This document shows positions 1 through 9,983 of a DNA stretch of 64,000 nucleotides, in pieces. Made by a program: the position numbers and the translations under genes. Position 1 is the stretch's first letter, and each line of letters opens with the position of its first letter. The notes beneath the pieces were generated by a model. The model did no database searches. It was given only the letters and a program-made list of their open reading frames with translations, and was not told where the DNA came from. Source of the stretch: JABMRP01 sp964444795 (GTDB taxonomy: Bacteria > Planctomycetota > Planctomycetia > Pirellulales > Thermoguttaceae); contig CAYUIQ010000006.1 of NCBI GenBank assembly GCA_964444795.1, positions 14,495-78,494 of the forward strand, written 5' to 3'.

Positions 1-715
1 CGACCGTTACGCCGTCGACGCCCGTGGTGGCGATCATGTCGAGGCAATCCTGGGCCGTGAACAGGTCGCCGCTGCCCAGTACGGTTCGCTCGGGCGCGTG
101 TTGCTTGACCTGGCGAAGAAACTCCCAAGAGCTGCGCCCTTCGTACCGCTGGCGGACCGTGCGGCCGTGGACGGTGACCATTGCCGCGCCGCGGGCGAAC
201 ACACCGTCGAAGATCGTGAAGAAATGGTCGCGGCTTTGCTCGCTGTCGTCGAAACCGCGCCGCATCTTCACCGTCACGGGCACTTCCGGCGGCACCGCCT
301 GGCGCACGCGCGAGACGATCTCCAGCGCCGGCTCCGGGTGGCTCAGCAGATAGCCGCCGCGGCACTTTCCCACCACTTTCTTCACCGGACAGCCGAAATT
401 CACATCGATCACGTCGAAACCCGCCTCGACCAACTTCACGGCCGCCGGACCAAAATCCTCGGGATTGCTGCCCATGAGTTGAGCACCGGCCGGGTGTTCT
501 TCATCCGATACGCGCAGATAGCGCTGCGCTTTCGTGCCCTTGCTCACGTCCATGACAAACCGGTCGAGCACCACTTCGCCGACCGTGTACGACGCGCCCA
601 ATCGCCGCGCGATCACCCGCATGGCCCAGTCGCTGTAACCGCTCAAGGCCGCCTGCACGACGGGAAAACCGATTGCCACCGGGCCGATGCAGAGTGGATT
701 GAGTTCGCGAGCCAC
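1..715 (-). CDS. dus: tRNA-dihydrouridine synthase (3' end cut by window edge)
   Basis: Flavin enzyme that reduces uridine to dihydrouridine in the tRNA D-loop. It is read on the minus strand from a GTG at 715-713 (protein begins MARELNPLCIGPV) and stays open to base 1, so the C-terminal part lies outside the window. The Dus signature NFGCPVKKV is present with catalytic cysteine about residue 109, followed by GGYLLSHP, a KMRRGF strand and a VHGRT phosphate/flavin motif. The gene starts 10 bp after the stop of the upstream SDR gene, so co-transcription is likely. No strong ribosome binding site is visible before the GTG. Family assignment is firm; the DusA/B/C subgroup is not resolved. Confidence 0.93.
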   Translation of the reverse strand, partial: MARELNPLCIGPVAIGFPVVQAALSGYSDWAMRVIARRLGASYTVGEVVLDRFVMDVSKGTKAQRYLRVSDEEHPAGAQLMGSNPEDFGPAAVKLVEAGFDVIDVNFGCPVKKVVGKCRGGYLLSHPEPALEIVSRVRQAVPPEVPVTVKMRRGFDDSEQSRDHFFTIFDGVFARGAAMVTVHGRTVRQRYEGRSSWEFLRQVKQHAPERTVLGSGDLFTAQDCLDMIATTGVDGVTV

Positions 716-725
716 GGGATGCGAC

Positions 726-1508
726 CTAAAACCATGCGGCGGTAAATCCGCCGTCAACGTTGATGGTGGTGCCGGTAACGAAACTGCCGGCTTTGTCGGA
801 GGCCAACAGCAGCAGCGCGCCGATGAGTTCCTCGGGTTCGCCGAAGCGGTCCATCGGCGTGCCGCGCATGATGTTGTCGATGCGTTCCTGGTCCAACAGG
901 CGGCGGTTCTGCTCGGCGGGGAAAAAGCCGGGGCAGATGGCATTAACCCGAACGCCCTGGGTGCCGAACTCCTGGGCGACGTTTCGCGTCAGGTTGACCA
1001 CGCCCGCCTTGGAGGCCGAATAGGCGAACACGCGCGACAGGGGCAGATGGGACGTGACGCTGCCGATGTTCACAATCGCGCCGCCGCCCGAGCCGACCAT
1101 GTGGGCGCCGAAAACCTGGCAGGCCTGGAACACGGCTCGCAGGTTGATCGTCAAGACGCGATCCCAATCGGCGTCGGTTGCTTCGAGATACGTGCTGCCC
1201 GCGTTGACGCCGGCGCAGTTGACGAGGATGTCGATGCGGCCTTTTTGTTCCACGGCGGTAGCCAAGGCGGCCTCGATCGACTCGCGCGAGGTGACGTTGA
1301 TCGTGCAATAGGAGGCCGTGCCGCCCTGTTGCTGCAAATCGTCGACCCGGGCCCGGCAGCCTTCGTCGGTCAGATCGGCGACGATCACGTGGGCCCCTGC
1401 TCCGATCAACCCGCGGCACAGCGCGCCGCCGAGGACCCCTGCCCCGCCGATCACCACGGCCGTTTTGCCGGACAGCCCGAAAAGATCTTCAATATATTGC
1501 GAACTCAT
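726..1508 (-). CDS. SDR family NAD(P)-dependent oxidoreductase
   Basis: Classical short-chain dehydrogenase/reductase of 260 aa. It has the glycine-rich cofactor loop GGAGVLGG (residues 21-28), an NCAG motif (97-100) and a Ser150/Tyr163/Lys167 catalytic triad (YSASK), ending in INVDGG. An ATG at 1508 preceded by AGGAG at good spacing is preferred over an upstream in-frame ATG at 1529 with no ribosome binding site. Such SDRs often reduce keto-sugar acids. The neighbouring 6-phosphogluconate dehydrogenase makes a sugar-acid role (for example fructuronate/mannonate or gluconate reduction) plausible, but the substrate cannot be read from sequence. It lies 35 bp after gnd and 10 bp before dus. Confidence 0.92.
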   Translation of the reverse strand: MSSQYIEDLFGLSGKTAVVIGGAGVLGGALCRGLIGAGAHVIVADLTDEGCRARVDDLQQQGGTASYCTINVTSRESIEAALATAVEQKGRIDILVNCAGVNAGSTYLEATDADWDRVLTINLRAVFQACQVFGAHMVGSGGGAIVNIGSVTSHLPLSRVFAYSASKAGVVNLTRNVAQEFGTQGVRVNAICPGFFPAEQNRRLLDQERIDNIMRGTPMDRFGEPEELIGALLLLASDKAGSFVTGTTINVDGGFTAAWF

Positions 1509-1543
1509 GGTCGACTCCTGTTTGTGCATTTTTCAGCGGGCGG

Positions 1544-3037
<1,494 letters not shown>

Positions 3038-3118
3038 GGTTTTTTCGGATATCCTGTCAGGTTCTTGGGGGTCATCGATTCGATTGGTTTCTTCCGCCGC
3101 GGCAGAAAGGCAGTGGCG

Positions 3119-3985
3119 CTACGCTTCCACCGGCCAGGGCGGTTTCTCGGGCAGGTAGCTATCGAACTCGGCCAGCAGTTGTTGCTGATACTCGCCGGCA
3201 AAGGTGCCGGAAAAGAACCGCTCGATGCCCTCTTCGTGGAATCGTTTCCAACTGGCCTCCTCGGCGCCGGGATTGACGGGGAAGAACAACGCGTCGTTGG
3301 CCACCGCGGCCTTGTGGTCTCCCGGTGCGTCGCCGATCATCAGCGTGTGGCCTTGGGGGTACTTCGACGCCACGCCCAGCGATTCCTTCTTCGTGCCGAT
3401 CTCCTGGCCGCAGATGGCCACGACGTATTTCGTCAGATCGTGTTCTTCCCATTCCCGCACCAAGGCTTCCTGGGGCGTGGCCGAGACGACAATCAGATCG
3501 GCCCGCTGGCTGAGTTGTTCGAGACTCTCAGCAACGCAAGGGAACGGCGGCACGCCCCGCACCATGTCGGTTACCGAGTCGTTGATCGCTTTGGACCACC
3601 GAAGTGTTTGCGCCAAGCCCGGATCGCCCGTCTTTTCGACCTCTTTCTCCAACGCCGGGTTGCCCAATTTCGTCTCCCGGTCGATCCAGTCCAACAGCGA
3701 CTGGGGGATGTCGATGGCAATACCCCGTGCCTTGACCTCGGGTCGCTTTTGTAGCCACCGCAGCACCTCGACCATCGCCGGAAATCGGTTGATGCCGCGG
3801 CTCTTGGAGTAAAGGTTGACAAACTCGGCCGCTTCGCGGGCGTATTTGCTCACGCCCTGCAGGTTCCAGCAGTTGACGTGGTTGGGAATGAAGCACTCCT
3901 TGTGCTTCAGTTCCATGGTGTCGAAGGCGCATCCGTCGGAATCAATGCCGACGAGGTAATCGTGTTTCGGTGTGAGGTCGAACAT
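3119..3985 (-). CDS. HAD-superfamily hydrolase
   Basis: 288-aa cytoplasmic HAD phosphatase. Motif I is DSDG at residues 15-18 (nucleophile Asp15, acid/base Asp17). Motif II is the SAT at 168-170. Motif IV is GDAPGDHKAA with Asp219 and Asp223. A large helical cap insertion lies between motifs I and II (about residues 22-150). The substrate is unknown. Its position between gnd and a phosphofructokinase suggests a sugar phosphate, which is inference. The start at 3985 lacks a clear Shine-Dalgarno sequence, but the protein begins a few residues before the first beta strand, as expected. Confidence 0.88.
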   Translation of the reverse strand: MFDLTPKHDYLVGIDSDGCAFDTMELKHKECFIPNHVNCWNLQGVSKYAREAAEFVNLYSKSRGINRFPAMVEVLRWLQKRPEVKARGIAIDIPQSLLDWIDRETKLGNPALEKEVEKTGDPGLAQTLRWSKAINDSVTDMVRGVPPFPCVAESLEQLSQRADLIVVSATPQEALVREWEEHDLTKYVVAICGQEIGTKKESLGVASKYPQGHTLMIGDAPGDHKAAVANDALFFPVNPGAEEASWKRFHEEGIERFFSGTFAGEYQQQLLAEFDSYLPEKPPWPVEA

Positions 3986-4038
3986 GGGCGTTGGATTATG
4001 GGGGTCTCTTGGGGGCGTGATAAATGACCGGCGATAAG

Positions 4039-5331
4039 TTACGATTTGCGATCACCCTGCGGAATGTACGCGGGGAGATTCTCAGACGCGTAAAGGGGTT
4101 TCAATTGGGCCAGTCGCTGCCGGCCGTCGATCATCGGCAGGCTGACCATGTCTTGACCGATTAGGGGTTTTGCGTAATCGACGAATTCGTCGGTCACATC
4201 GTAACCGTTTTCAGCGATCCACTCGGCCGGAAAGGAACGTTCGCTATTGGCCACGTCGGCAAGCGGCACCTTGTCGTAAATCGCGCGGTACTCGGGCCCC
4301 GGCTCGCGAAGGATCGTCGACATATACCCGCCTTCACCGGCGGCGGCCAACCGGGCGGCCATCGCGCCGGCTTCGTACGCCTCATCCAGGTCGACCGACG
4401 AGGCGTAGGCCATCGAGTGGCGCTGATCGGTTCCCGGTACATTACATCGGGCGGCACCTTTGGCGGCCAGTCCCACCTCGTTGAGATAGTTGACCACCAA
4501 TTGGGCGACGGTGAGCTGACTGGAACTGAACGAGACGTGTCCGAAGGCGTCCTTCACTTCGCCCAACTCGCCGACGTCGAACCCCTCGCTGATGACCACC
4601 ACGCAACGCCCCGACCGGCGCAACTGGTCGTTCACTTGATCGGCCAGTTGATTCAGCGTGCAGCGGCTCTCGGCCAAATAGATTTGCAGGGGCATCTCGC
4701 GCGTCGGATCAGCCAATCGGGCCGCGGCGGGAATGAAGCCGATGCGGCGGCCCATCGCCTGCATCACCAACACCGGGTCGGCCGGGCACGATCCCTTGTT
4801 CTCCTGGTTGGCGTTTTGCACCATGTGCATCCAGTACTTGGCCGTCGAGCCGTAGCCGGGCGTGTGGTCGACCAGCTTGAACTGGCTGTCGCCGACATCG
4901 TTGTCGATCGTCTTGGGCACGCCGACGGCGATCAGATCCAGCCCCCGCTTTTGGGCCAGTTGGGCGATCTTGTGGGCGGTGTCCATCGAGTCGTTGCCGC
5001 CGTTGTACAAGAAGTAGCCGATGCTGTGGGCCTTGAGCACCTCGATGACCCGCTCGAAATCCTCGTCCTGCCCGGCTTTCAGCTTGTACCGGCAAGTGCC
5101 GATCGAGCCGGCCACGGGGGTATAGCGGAGCAAGGCCACTTCATCGGGGGGTTGGGCCGAGAGATCGATCAACTCTTCTTTCAACACGCCCTCAATGCCG
5201 TGTCGGGCACCGTAAACGGTTCCGATGGCGTCAAGATCGCGAGCCGTCTCGATCACGCCCCGAAGACTGCTATTGATGACGTGGGTGGGGCCGCCGCTTT
5301 GGGCGACGACCAGATTGCGTGGCCGACTCAT
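4039..5331 (-). CDS. pfp: PPi-type 6-phosphofructokinase
   Basis: Phosphorylates fructose 6-phosphate. The active-site signatures point to pyrophosphate rather than ATP as donor: GGNDS at residues 111-115 places Asp where ATP enzymes have Gly, and PKTIDND at 139-145 has the Lys that replaces the Gly of PGTIDND. MGRRIGF and EGFDVG substrate segments follow. The protein is 430 aa. The ATG at 5331 is preferred because AAGGAG lies just upstream, inside the extension made by an in-frame TTG at 5346. PPi-dependent enzymes are reversible and can serve glycolysis and gluconeogenesis. Donor specificity is inferred from motifs only. Confidence 0.93.
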   Translation of the reverse strand: MSRPRNLVVAQSGGPTHVINSSLRGVIETARDLDAIGTVYGARHGIEGVLKEELIDLSAQPPDEVALLRYTPVAGSIGTCRYKLKAGQDEDFERVIEVLKAHSIGYFLYNGGNDSMDTAHKIAQLAQKRGLDLIAVGVPKTIDNDVGDSQFKLVDHTPGYGSTAKYWMHMVQNANQENKGSCPADPVLVMQAMGRRIGFIPAAARLADPTREMPLQIYLAESRCTLNQLADQVNDQLRRSGRCVVVISEGFDVGELGEVKDAFGHVSFSSSQLTVAQLVVNYLNEVGLAAKGAARCNVPGTDQRHSMAYASSVDLDEAYEAGAMAARLAAAGEGGYMSTILREPGPEYRAIYDKVPLADVANSERSFPAEWIAENGYDVTDEFVDYAKPLIGQDMVSLPMIDGRQRLAQLKPLYASENLPAYIPQGDRKS

Positions 5332-5433
5332 ATTCTCCTTCCCCAACGTGCCCGGAAGAGCGCGGAACGGTACAGCGAAAAGCTTGCATTCTACCGCCCG
5401 AAAACACGCTGGGCAATGAGGGGAGAGTCTCGG

Positions 5434-5760
5434 CTAACGCTTCGCCGGCGGGCTAACCCGACCGCAAGTGCCGATCAGGCGAACGATGCTTCGGCGGATC
5501 CCCAACTCGTTATTTGGGGAGTCGAGTTCGGTACAAACCCTTTGGCAGAGAGCACTTACAGCCCGATGGCCGGTGCCGCGGCTCGACTGGGCCAAACGCT
5601 CCGTTTGGTCGCGGACTTCCGACCAGTCACCACGAACCGTAGCCTCGACCAAGGCGTCGACGCGGCCGGTAAGAGTTTCGGCATACTCGGCGACGCGTGC
5701 ATGATTGGCCGCCATTTTCGAGGCCATCCCGGCCAGATCAGGACATTCTTGCGGGTACAT
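5434..5760 (-). CDS. Small helical protein, possibly HPt-like
   Basis: 108-aa predicted soluble, mostly helical protein. It is upstream of the phosphofructokinase gene on the same strand (about 100 bp gap). The middle segment SRGTGHRAVSALC has a His in a helix and loosely recalls histidine-phosphotransfer domains, but the canonical HxxKG motif is not present. The 3' end of the frame runs through DNA resembling the local repeat motif (GTTAGCCCG), so the C-terminus may be recent. No Shine-Dalgarno sequence is evident. It is called a gene on coding character and the absence of any opposing real gene, with moderate certainty. Confidence 0.5.
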   Translation of the reverse strand: MYPQECPDLAGMASKMAANHARVAEYAETLTGRVDALVEATVRGDWSEVRDQTERLAQSSRGTGHRAVSALCQRVCTELDSPNNELGIRRSIVRLIGTCGRVSPPAKR

Positions 5761-6028
5761 GGTGGGAGCTTCTCTACGGGGTGGGCGTGATTAGCGGGGG
5801 GGGCGCTGGTCGTCGTTGGAGGGGTGGCATGCCGACCGAGGCGTCTCTACTCAGATCATAGGCCGAAATTTCGGCACTCCCATGCGAATCTGTCCGTCGA
5901 TTGTGGCAATCACGGCATCCGGCGAGAGGGCATCCGGCGGATTCAGAGGAATTGACAGAATCGCGCCACTGCGCTGGTCGAAGGTCTCCAGACCTCGCCC
6001 AAGAACCAACCGTGTATCCGTCGCCGCG

Positions 6029-7945
6029 CTACCGCATGAGATTCTTGACTTCCTTATCCAGTTCGGCGACGTGAACGTTGCGGTTGACGACCTGCCCCTT
6101 CTTGTCGACCAGGATCATGGTGGGCAGGGTGAGGATGCCCATCTCATTGGCCGGCCGGCTGTCCAACCCGCCCTCTTCGTGGATCTGGAGCCAGGGGAGT
6201 TTGTTGCTGGCAAGAAACGCGGCCATGTCCTGGCTCCGATCGTCGAGATTCACGCCGACGACGCTGAAGCCGTCGCCCCCGTAGCGGCTGATCAGGTCCT
6301 TGAGCATGACCATGTCGGTCTTGCAGGGCTCACACCAGCTAGCCCAGTACTGGATCAGGACCACGTTGCCGCGATACTGCGACAGATTGAGCGTCTTGCC
6401 GTCGGGCGTCTTGCCGCTGAGTGTGATTTCCTTGCCGACCGAATCGAGGCGAGTCTGGGCGCCGGCCGCTTTGTCGGCGGAGCCGGATTGGGGAAAGATC
6501 TCGACGATCTTCCCGAACCACTCTTTGGCTTCTTCTTCCTCGCCGGCAAACTCCTTGGCGATGGCCAATTGGAGCATCGCCTCGGAGGAGACGGGCTCCT
6601 TCGGAAAGTCGGCAACGAACTGCGCAAGCGTCTCCAGCCATCCGCTTTGGATCTTGGCGAAATCGGGATTGGCCCCCTGCAAGCTCAGTGCGTACTCGGC
6701 GGTCAACTGGCGAAACCGAACGTAGGCCGCCAGATTGCGTTCCTTCTCGTTGTCGCTGAGCTTTTTGAACAGAGCTTCCAGCCGCTGAGCTCCATTGGGA
6801 TACGTGCCCGACTGGACGGCAGCGCTGACCGTGTCGGCCAGTTGATGAACCCACTGGGCACGGTCCTCGGCCGTTGGCGCCAGGTCGGCGATCTGCTCCA
6901 GCAACTCGGCACGACGGGCGTTCAACGGCGCCAACTCCGCGGTCGTGGCTACCCCGGCGGCCGTCTGGTCGATTTCCTGAAGCTCTCCGAGCAACTTCTG
7001 TGTCTCCTCGCTGGGCGCGCCTGCCGTGGCCGTGTCGGAAGAAGCCGGTTCGCGGACTTTCGCGCGGAAGAAGAATCCGGCGTCGGTCAACTCGGACTGT
7101 CCTTCGGCGACGAACTGCGGCACGCCGATAACGCGCCACGTCTGGCCGATTTCCACCAGCGTGCCGATCTGCACTTGGTCATACTTGCCGCCGTCTTCCA
7201 CCAATACCAGCACGTTTTCGTAGACGCGCAAGTCCGCGGTCGAACCGTCCGTGCCGGCCGGAATGGCGCCGGGCCGGCTGGCTCCGAACTGAACCCACCG
7301 GGCCTCGGAACTCAATCCGGGGGTTTTCGACAGCAGAGCTTTGAAGTCGGCCCGCAGCGCGGCGATACGGGTGGCCAGTTCCTTGGCCTTCTCCTCGCCC
7401 AAGCCGGCCGATTGAAGCTCTTCCGGCGTCAGCGCCAAGTGCATGAATCGTTCACCGTCTTGCTTGGCCAGCGCGGCCACGGCCTCGGCGGTGGCTTCCT
7501 CGGCCGAGATCGCCTTCCACAGGTCGATGGTGCCGTCTTCGTTCGTGTCGAGCCCCCAGCGGCTTCCGGCCGTGTGAAACCAGCGGTATTGGTCCGCCTT
7601 GCCGTTGAAATTGGCGTCGATGTCGCGATACACTTCCAGCCCTTCACGGAAGTAGCTCCATTGGTCGACCACGTTATCGCCGTTGGTATCGACGAACTGG
7701 CGAAGGATCTGTCCGTTGGGCCCCGAGACAATCCACGCCACGCGGCCGTCGATTTTCTTGGCCTCAATCTCGCATTTAGCCATCTCGGTACCGTCGGGTA
7801 GGTCGAACGAAATCCCCTTCTGCACCGGCTGCAATTGCAGGGCCTGTTCCGCGGTCGGACCGGCGGCAAGCGACACTCCGGAGACTAGAACGTAGAGCAA
7901 CAGCCCGCTGCACGACATAAAACCGAACGAGAAACGACAGGTCAT
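6029..7945 (-). CDS. Secreted TlpA-family thioredoxin with Ca-binding-like repeats
   Basis: 638-aa exported protein. A signal peptide (about residues 1-28, ending in VSLAAG) precedes an N-terminal section with three acidic repeats of the type DTNGDNVVDQW, DANFNGKADQY and DTNEDGTIDLW, resembling EF-hand/thrombospondin calcium loops. A long helical, TPR-like middle (about 330-480) follows. The C-terminal thioredoxin fold has WCEPC at 537-541 and a cis-Pro in TLPTM near 608. TlpA-like proteins act as periplasmic thiol-disulfide reductases. The fusion suggests a structural or scaffold part joined to a redox head. It is a single-gene unit; both flanks are intergenic. Confidence 0.9.
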   Translation of the reverse strand: MTCRFSFGFMSCSGLLLYVLVSGVSLAAGPTAEQALQLQPVQKGISFDLPDGTEMAKCEIEAKKIDGRVAWIVSGPNGQILRQFVDTNGDNVVDQWSYFREGLEVYRDIDANFNGKADQYRWFHTAGSRWGLDTNEDGTIDLWKAISAEEATAEAVAALAKQDGERFMHLALTPEELQSAGLGEEKAKELATRIAALRADFKALLSKTPGLSSEARWVQFGASRPGAIPAGTDGSTADLRVYENVLVLVEDGGKYDQVQIGTLVEIGQTWRVIGVPQFVAEGQSELTDAGFFFRAKVREPASSDTATAGAPSEETQKLLGELQEIDQTAAGVATTAELAPLNARRAELLEQIADLAPTAEDRAQWVHQLADTVSAAVQSGTYPNGAQRLEALFKKLSDNEKERNLAAYVRFRQLTAEYALSLQGANPDFAKIQSGWLETLAQFVADFPKEPVSSEAMLQLAIAKEFAGEEEEAKEWFGKIVEIFPQSGSADKAAGAQTRLDSVGKEITLSGKTPDGKTLNLSQYRGNVVLIQYWASWCEPCKTDMVMLKDLISRYGGDGFSVVGVNLDDRSQDMAAFLASNKLPWLQIHEEGGLDSRPANEMGILTLPTMILVDKKGQVVNRNVHVAELDKEVKNLMR

Positions 7946-8275
7946 AGCTACTCCTCAATCGAGGGGGGTAAAGACGGATCCACAGGACGACCCGCAGCCG
8001 CGAGCCGTACGCACGTCTTCTTAGTTTTCGGCTGGGGGACTGCGGAACATAACCCGTATGTATCGATTCTTCGGGTTATTCAACCGTCAGGGGGGGATCG
8101 AGTCGAGGTCCCGCCCGGCCGACTTCGGCTGCGGCAACCCGCACTCCCCCTTTGACAAGCGAGGATTTGCCCATACAATACGGCACAGGGTGGCACAAAA
8201 TGCCGGGCATGACCGGCCGGCAGCGTCGAAGTGTGCTACCCTTGGAAGATTGCCGGTGATCTGCTGTCGAAAATC
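7946..8275. other. Intergenic region between thioredoxin gene and tRNA-Ile
   Basis: About 330 bases hold no gene I can support. Only short frames with shadow-like composition occur. The segment should contain the promoter of the leftward thioredoxin gene and that of the rightward tRNA. No convincing sigma-70 boxes or structured RNA were recognised. Confidence 0.5.
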
Positions 8276-8350
8276 GGGCGCATAGCTCAGTTGGTTTAGA
8301 GCGCATCCCTGATAAGGATGAGGTCCCAAGTTCAAATCTTGGTGCGCCCA
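8276..8350 (+). tRNA. tRNA-Ile (anticodon GAU)
   Basis: A 75-nt cloverleaf. The acceptor arm GGGCGCA (8276-8282) pairs with TGCGCCC (8343-8349) with discriminator A at 8350. The D-arm contains TAGCTCAGTTGG. The anticodon stem CATCC/GGATG surrounds the loop CTGATAA with anticodon GAT at 8311-8313. The T-arm contains TTCAAATC. CCA is not encoded. It stands alone and is not in an rRNA spacer, since no rRNA is nearby. Confidence 0.96.
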
Positions 8351-8408
8351 CTTCTCTTAAATCCTGCCGGTTCTTGTACTTAGGGAATACGCCGGCGGTC
8401 GACAGGCA

Positions 8409-8432
8409 GCACAGGCAAGATGCGAGTGGCAC
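8409..8432. repeat. Degenerate copy of CACTGGCA/TGCCAGTG palindrome
   Basis: Two-mismatch relative of the palindromic arm of the inverted-repeat element at 57206-57444 (core GGCAAGATG-x-x-AGTGGCAC is shared). It lies between tRNA-Ile and the following propeller gene. It may be a remnant of the same dispersed repeat family. Confidence 0.4.
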
Positions 8433-8526
8433 TCCTCGGAGGTCCATCGCACGGGTTTGCCTGACAGAGCCTGAATCAGGGCCGTGGCGGTAAGCGGTCC
8501 CTACGCCCCTGCCGCGGAGCCAAACC

Positions 8527-9804
8527 ATGCCATGTCGGCTCACCCTTCGGTTCGTTCTCCGTCGGACGGTTCTTTTGGCGATTTTGCTCGGGGCGGTTCC
8601 GCTGGTCGCCACTGCCGGCGATTGGCCCGGGTTTCTTGGCCCGGGGCGGAACGGCCGCTCGCCGGAAACCGGGTTGAATTTCGATTGGAATACAACGCCG
8701 CCGAAGATCCTCTGGAAACGCCCCTTGGGTGCCGGATTCTCGTCGATCGCCGTTGCCGGAGACCGGCTCTTTACCCAGGCGGAGAAAGTCGGGCGGCAAT
8801 ACGTCGTCTGTCTCGACGCCGCTTCGGGCAAGACCGTTTGGCAACGCCACGTGGCACCCGGCTATGCCGACAAGCAACGCATGGGCTCGGGACCGCGGTC
8901 GACGCCAACGATTGAAAACGGCCGGGTCTACTGCCTCTTCCCCCGCGGCGAACTGCTCTGCATGACGGCCGAGGCCGGCGAGACGATCTGGAAAACAAAC
9001 ATCTTCACCGCCACGGGATGCGAAGACCCGACCGAGCGGTTGAAATACTACTGGGGTATGTCCGCTTCGCCGCTGGTGGAAGGCGATCTGGTGATTGTGC
9101 AGCCCGGCGGTCAGCGGGACAACTCGGTCGCCGCTTTCGATAAGAAAACCGGCAAGCTCGTCTGGTCGGCCGGCAGCGACGCACCCGGCTACGGTTCGCC
9201 GATCACCGTTGATGCGGCGGGCCGGCGACAGGTGATCGGTTGCACGGGCGTGTCGATCCTCTCGCTCGATCCGGCCACTGGAAACATCCTTTGGCGACAG
9301 CCGTGGGGCGACAAGTTCCACTGCAACTGCGCCACCCCGGTCTGGACCGATCGCGGGCTTCTCGTTTCCACCGCCTACGGCAACGGCACGGCATTGCTGG
9401 CGATCACCGGCAGTGACGGGCAGCCCAGCGTCAGCGAGGTCTGGCAAACCCGCGATCTGCAGAACCACTTCGGCACGCGCATGATCGTCGACGGCTACGT
9501 CTTCGGCTGCCACGGCGATCTGGGCACGATCACGTTTCGCTGCATCGAGTTGGCCACCGGCAAGAAGATGTGGACCAGCCGCGCCCCGGGGCGCTGCGGG
9601 ATGATCGTGGCCGAAGGGCACATCATTGCCCTCGGGCAGCGGGGCTCGCTCTATCTGATCCAACCGAGCCCGGAACGATATATCGAGAAAGGCAAGCTTG
9701 AGGGAGTCCTTGACTACAAGGCGTGGACTCCGCCGTCGCTTTCTGGCGGTCGGGTTTTTCTTCGCGATCAGAAGAGCGTGGTATGCGTTGATCTGAGGAA
9801 GTAG
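8527..9804 (+). CDS. Secreted PQQ-type beta-propeller protein
   Basis: 425 aa with a signal peptide (hydrophobic core TVLLAILLGAVPLVATAG) followed by the planctomycete-style mature start DWPGFLGPGRNG. The body is made of propeller blades with repeats such as CLDAASGKTVWQRHV, MTAEAGETIWKTN and SLDPATGNILWRQ, the AxTGxxxW pattern of PQQ/BamB-like repeats. No catalytic residues of quinoprotein dehydrogenases (paired Cys, Asp base) were recognised, so a binding or scaffold role in the periplasm is more likely than enzymatic activity. It is one of four such proteins in the window. Confidence 0.9.
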   Translation: MPCRLTLRFVLRRTVLLAILLGAVPLVATAGDWPGFLGPGRNGRSPETGLNFDWNTTPPKILWKRPLGAGFSSIAVAGDRLFTQAEKVGRQYVVCLDAASGKTVWQRHVAPGYADKQRMGSGPRSTPTIENGRVYCLFPRGELLCMTAEAGETIWKTNIFTATGCEDPTERLKYYWGMSASPLVEGDLVIVQPGGQRDNSVAAFDKKTGKLVWSAGSDAPGYGSPITVDAAGRRQVIGCTGVSILSLDPATGNILWRQPWGDKFHCNCATPVWTDRGLLVSTAYGNGTALLAITGSDGQPSVSEVWQTRDLQNHFGTRMIVDGYVFGCHGDLGTITFRCIELATGKKMWTSRAPGRCGMIVAEGHIIALGQRGSLYLIQPSPERYIEKGKLEGVLDYKAWTPPSLSGGRVFLRDQKSVVCVDLRK

Positions 9805-9983
9805 GCTTTTCCGAAGAAGAAGCTCATCGTCGTCGGCATCGACGGTGCGGCTCGGGAGGCGAATTAGGCGGAAGAACCGGTCCGCGTTTCGTCGTCGATA
9901 CCAAGCAAGGAAACGGGGACGGCCTCTTCCGTTGCCGAGACTTTCCATGTGCCAGAGGCAACGGCAATCCGAGAACGGAGGAC

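Noticed and set aside
4417..5790. 457-aa plus-strand frame
   Set aside because: Antisense to the PPi-phosphofructokinase gene with clear active-site motifs.
5816..7801. 661-aa plus-strand frame
   Set aside because: Antisense shadow of the thioredoxin-like gene at 6029-7945, which has a signal peptide and WCEPC; the plus frame has no recognisable domain and shadow-type composition.
8087..8335. 82-aa minus-strand frame over tRNA-Ile
   Set aside because: It is the complement of the tRNA and its flank; such frames are common false genes.
8476..9948. 490-aa minus-strand frame
   Set aside because: Shadow of the propeller gene at 8527-9804; Arg/Pro/His-rich and without a fold signature.
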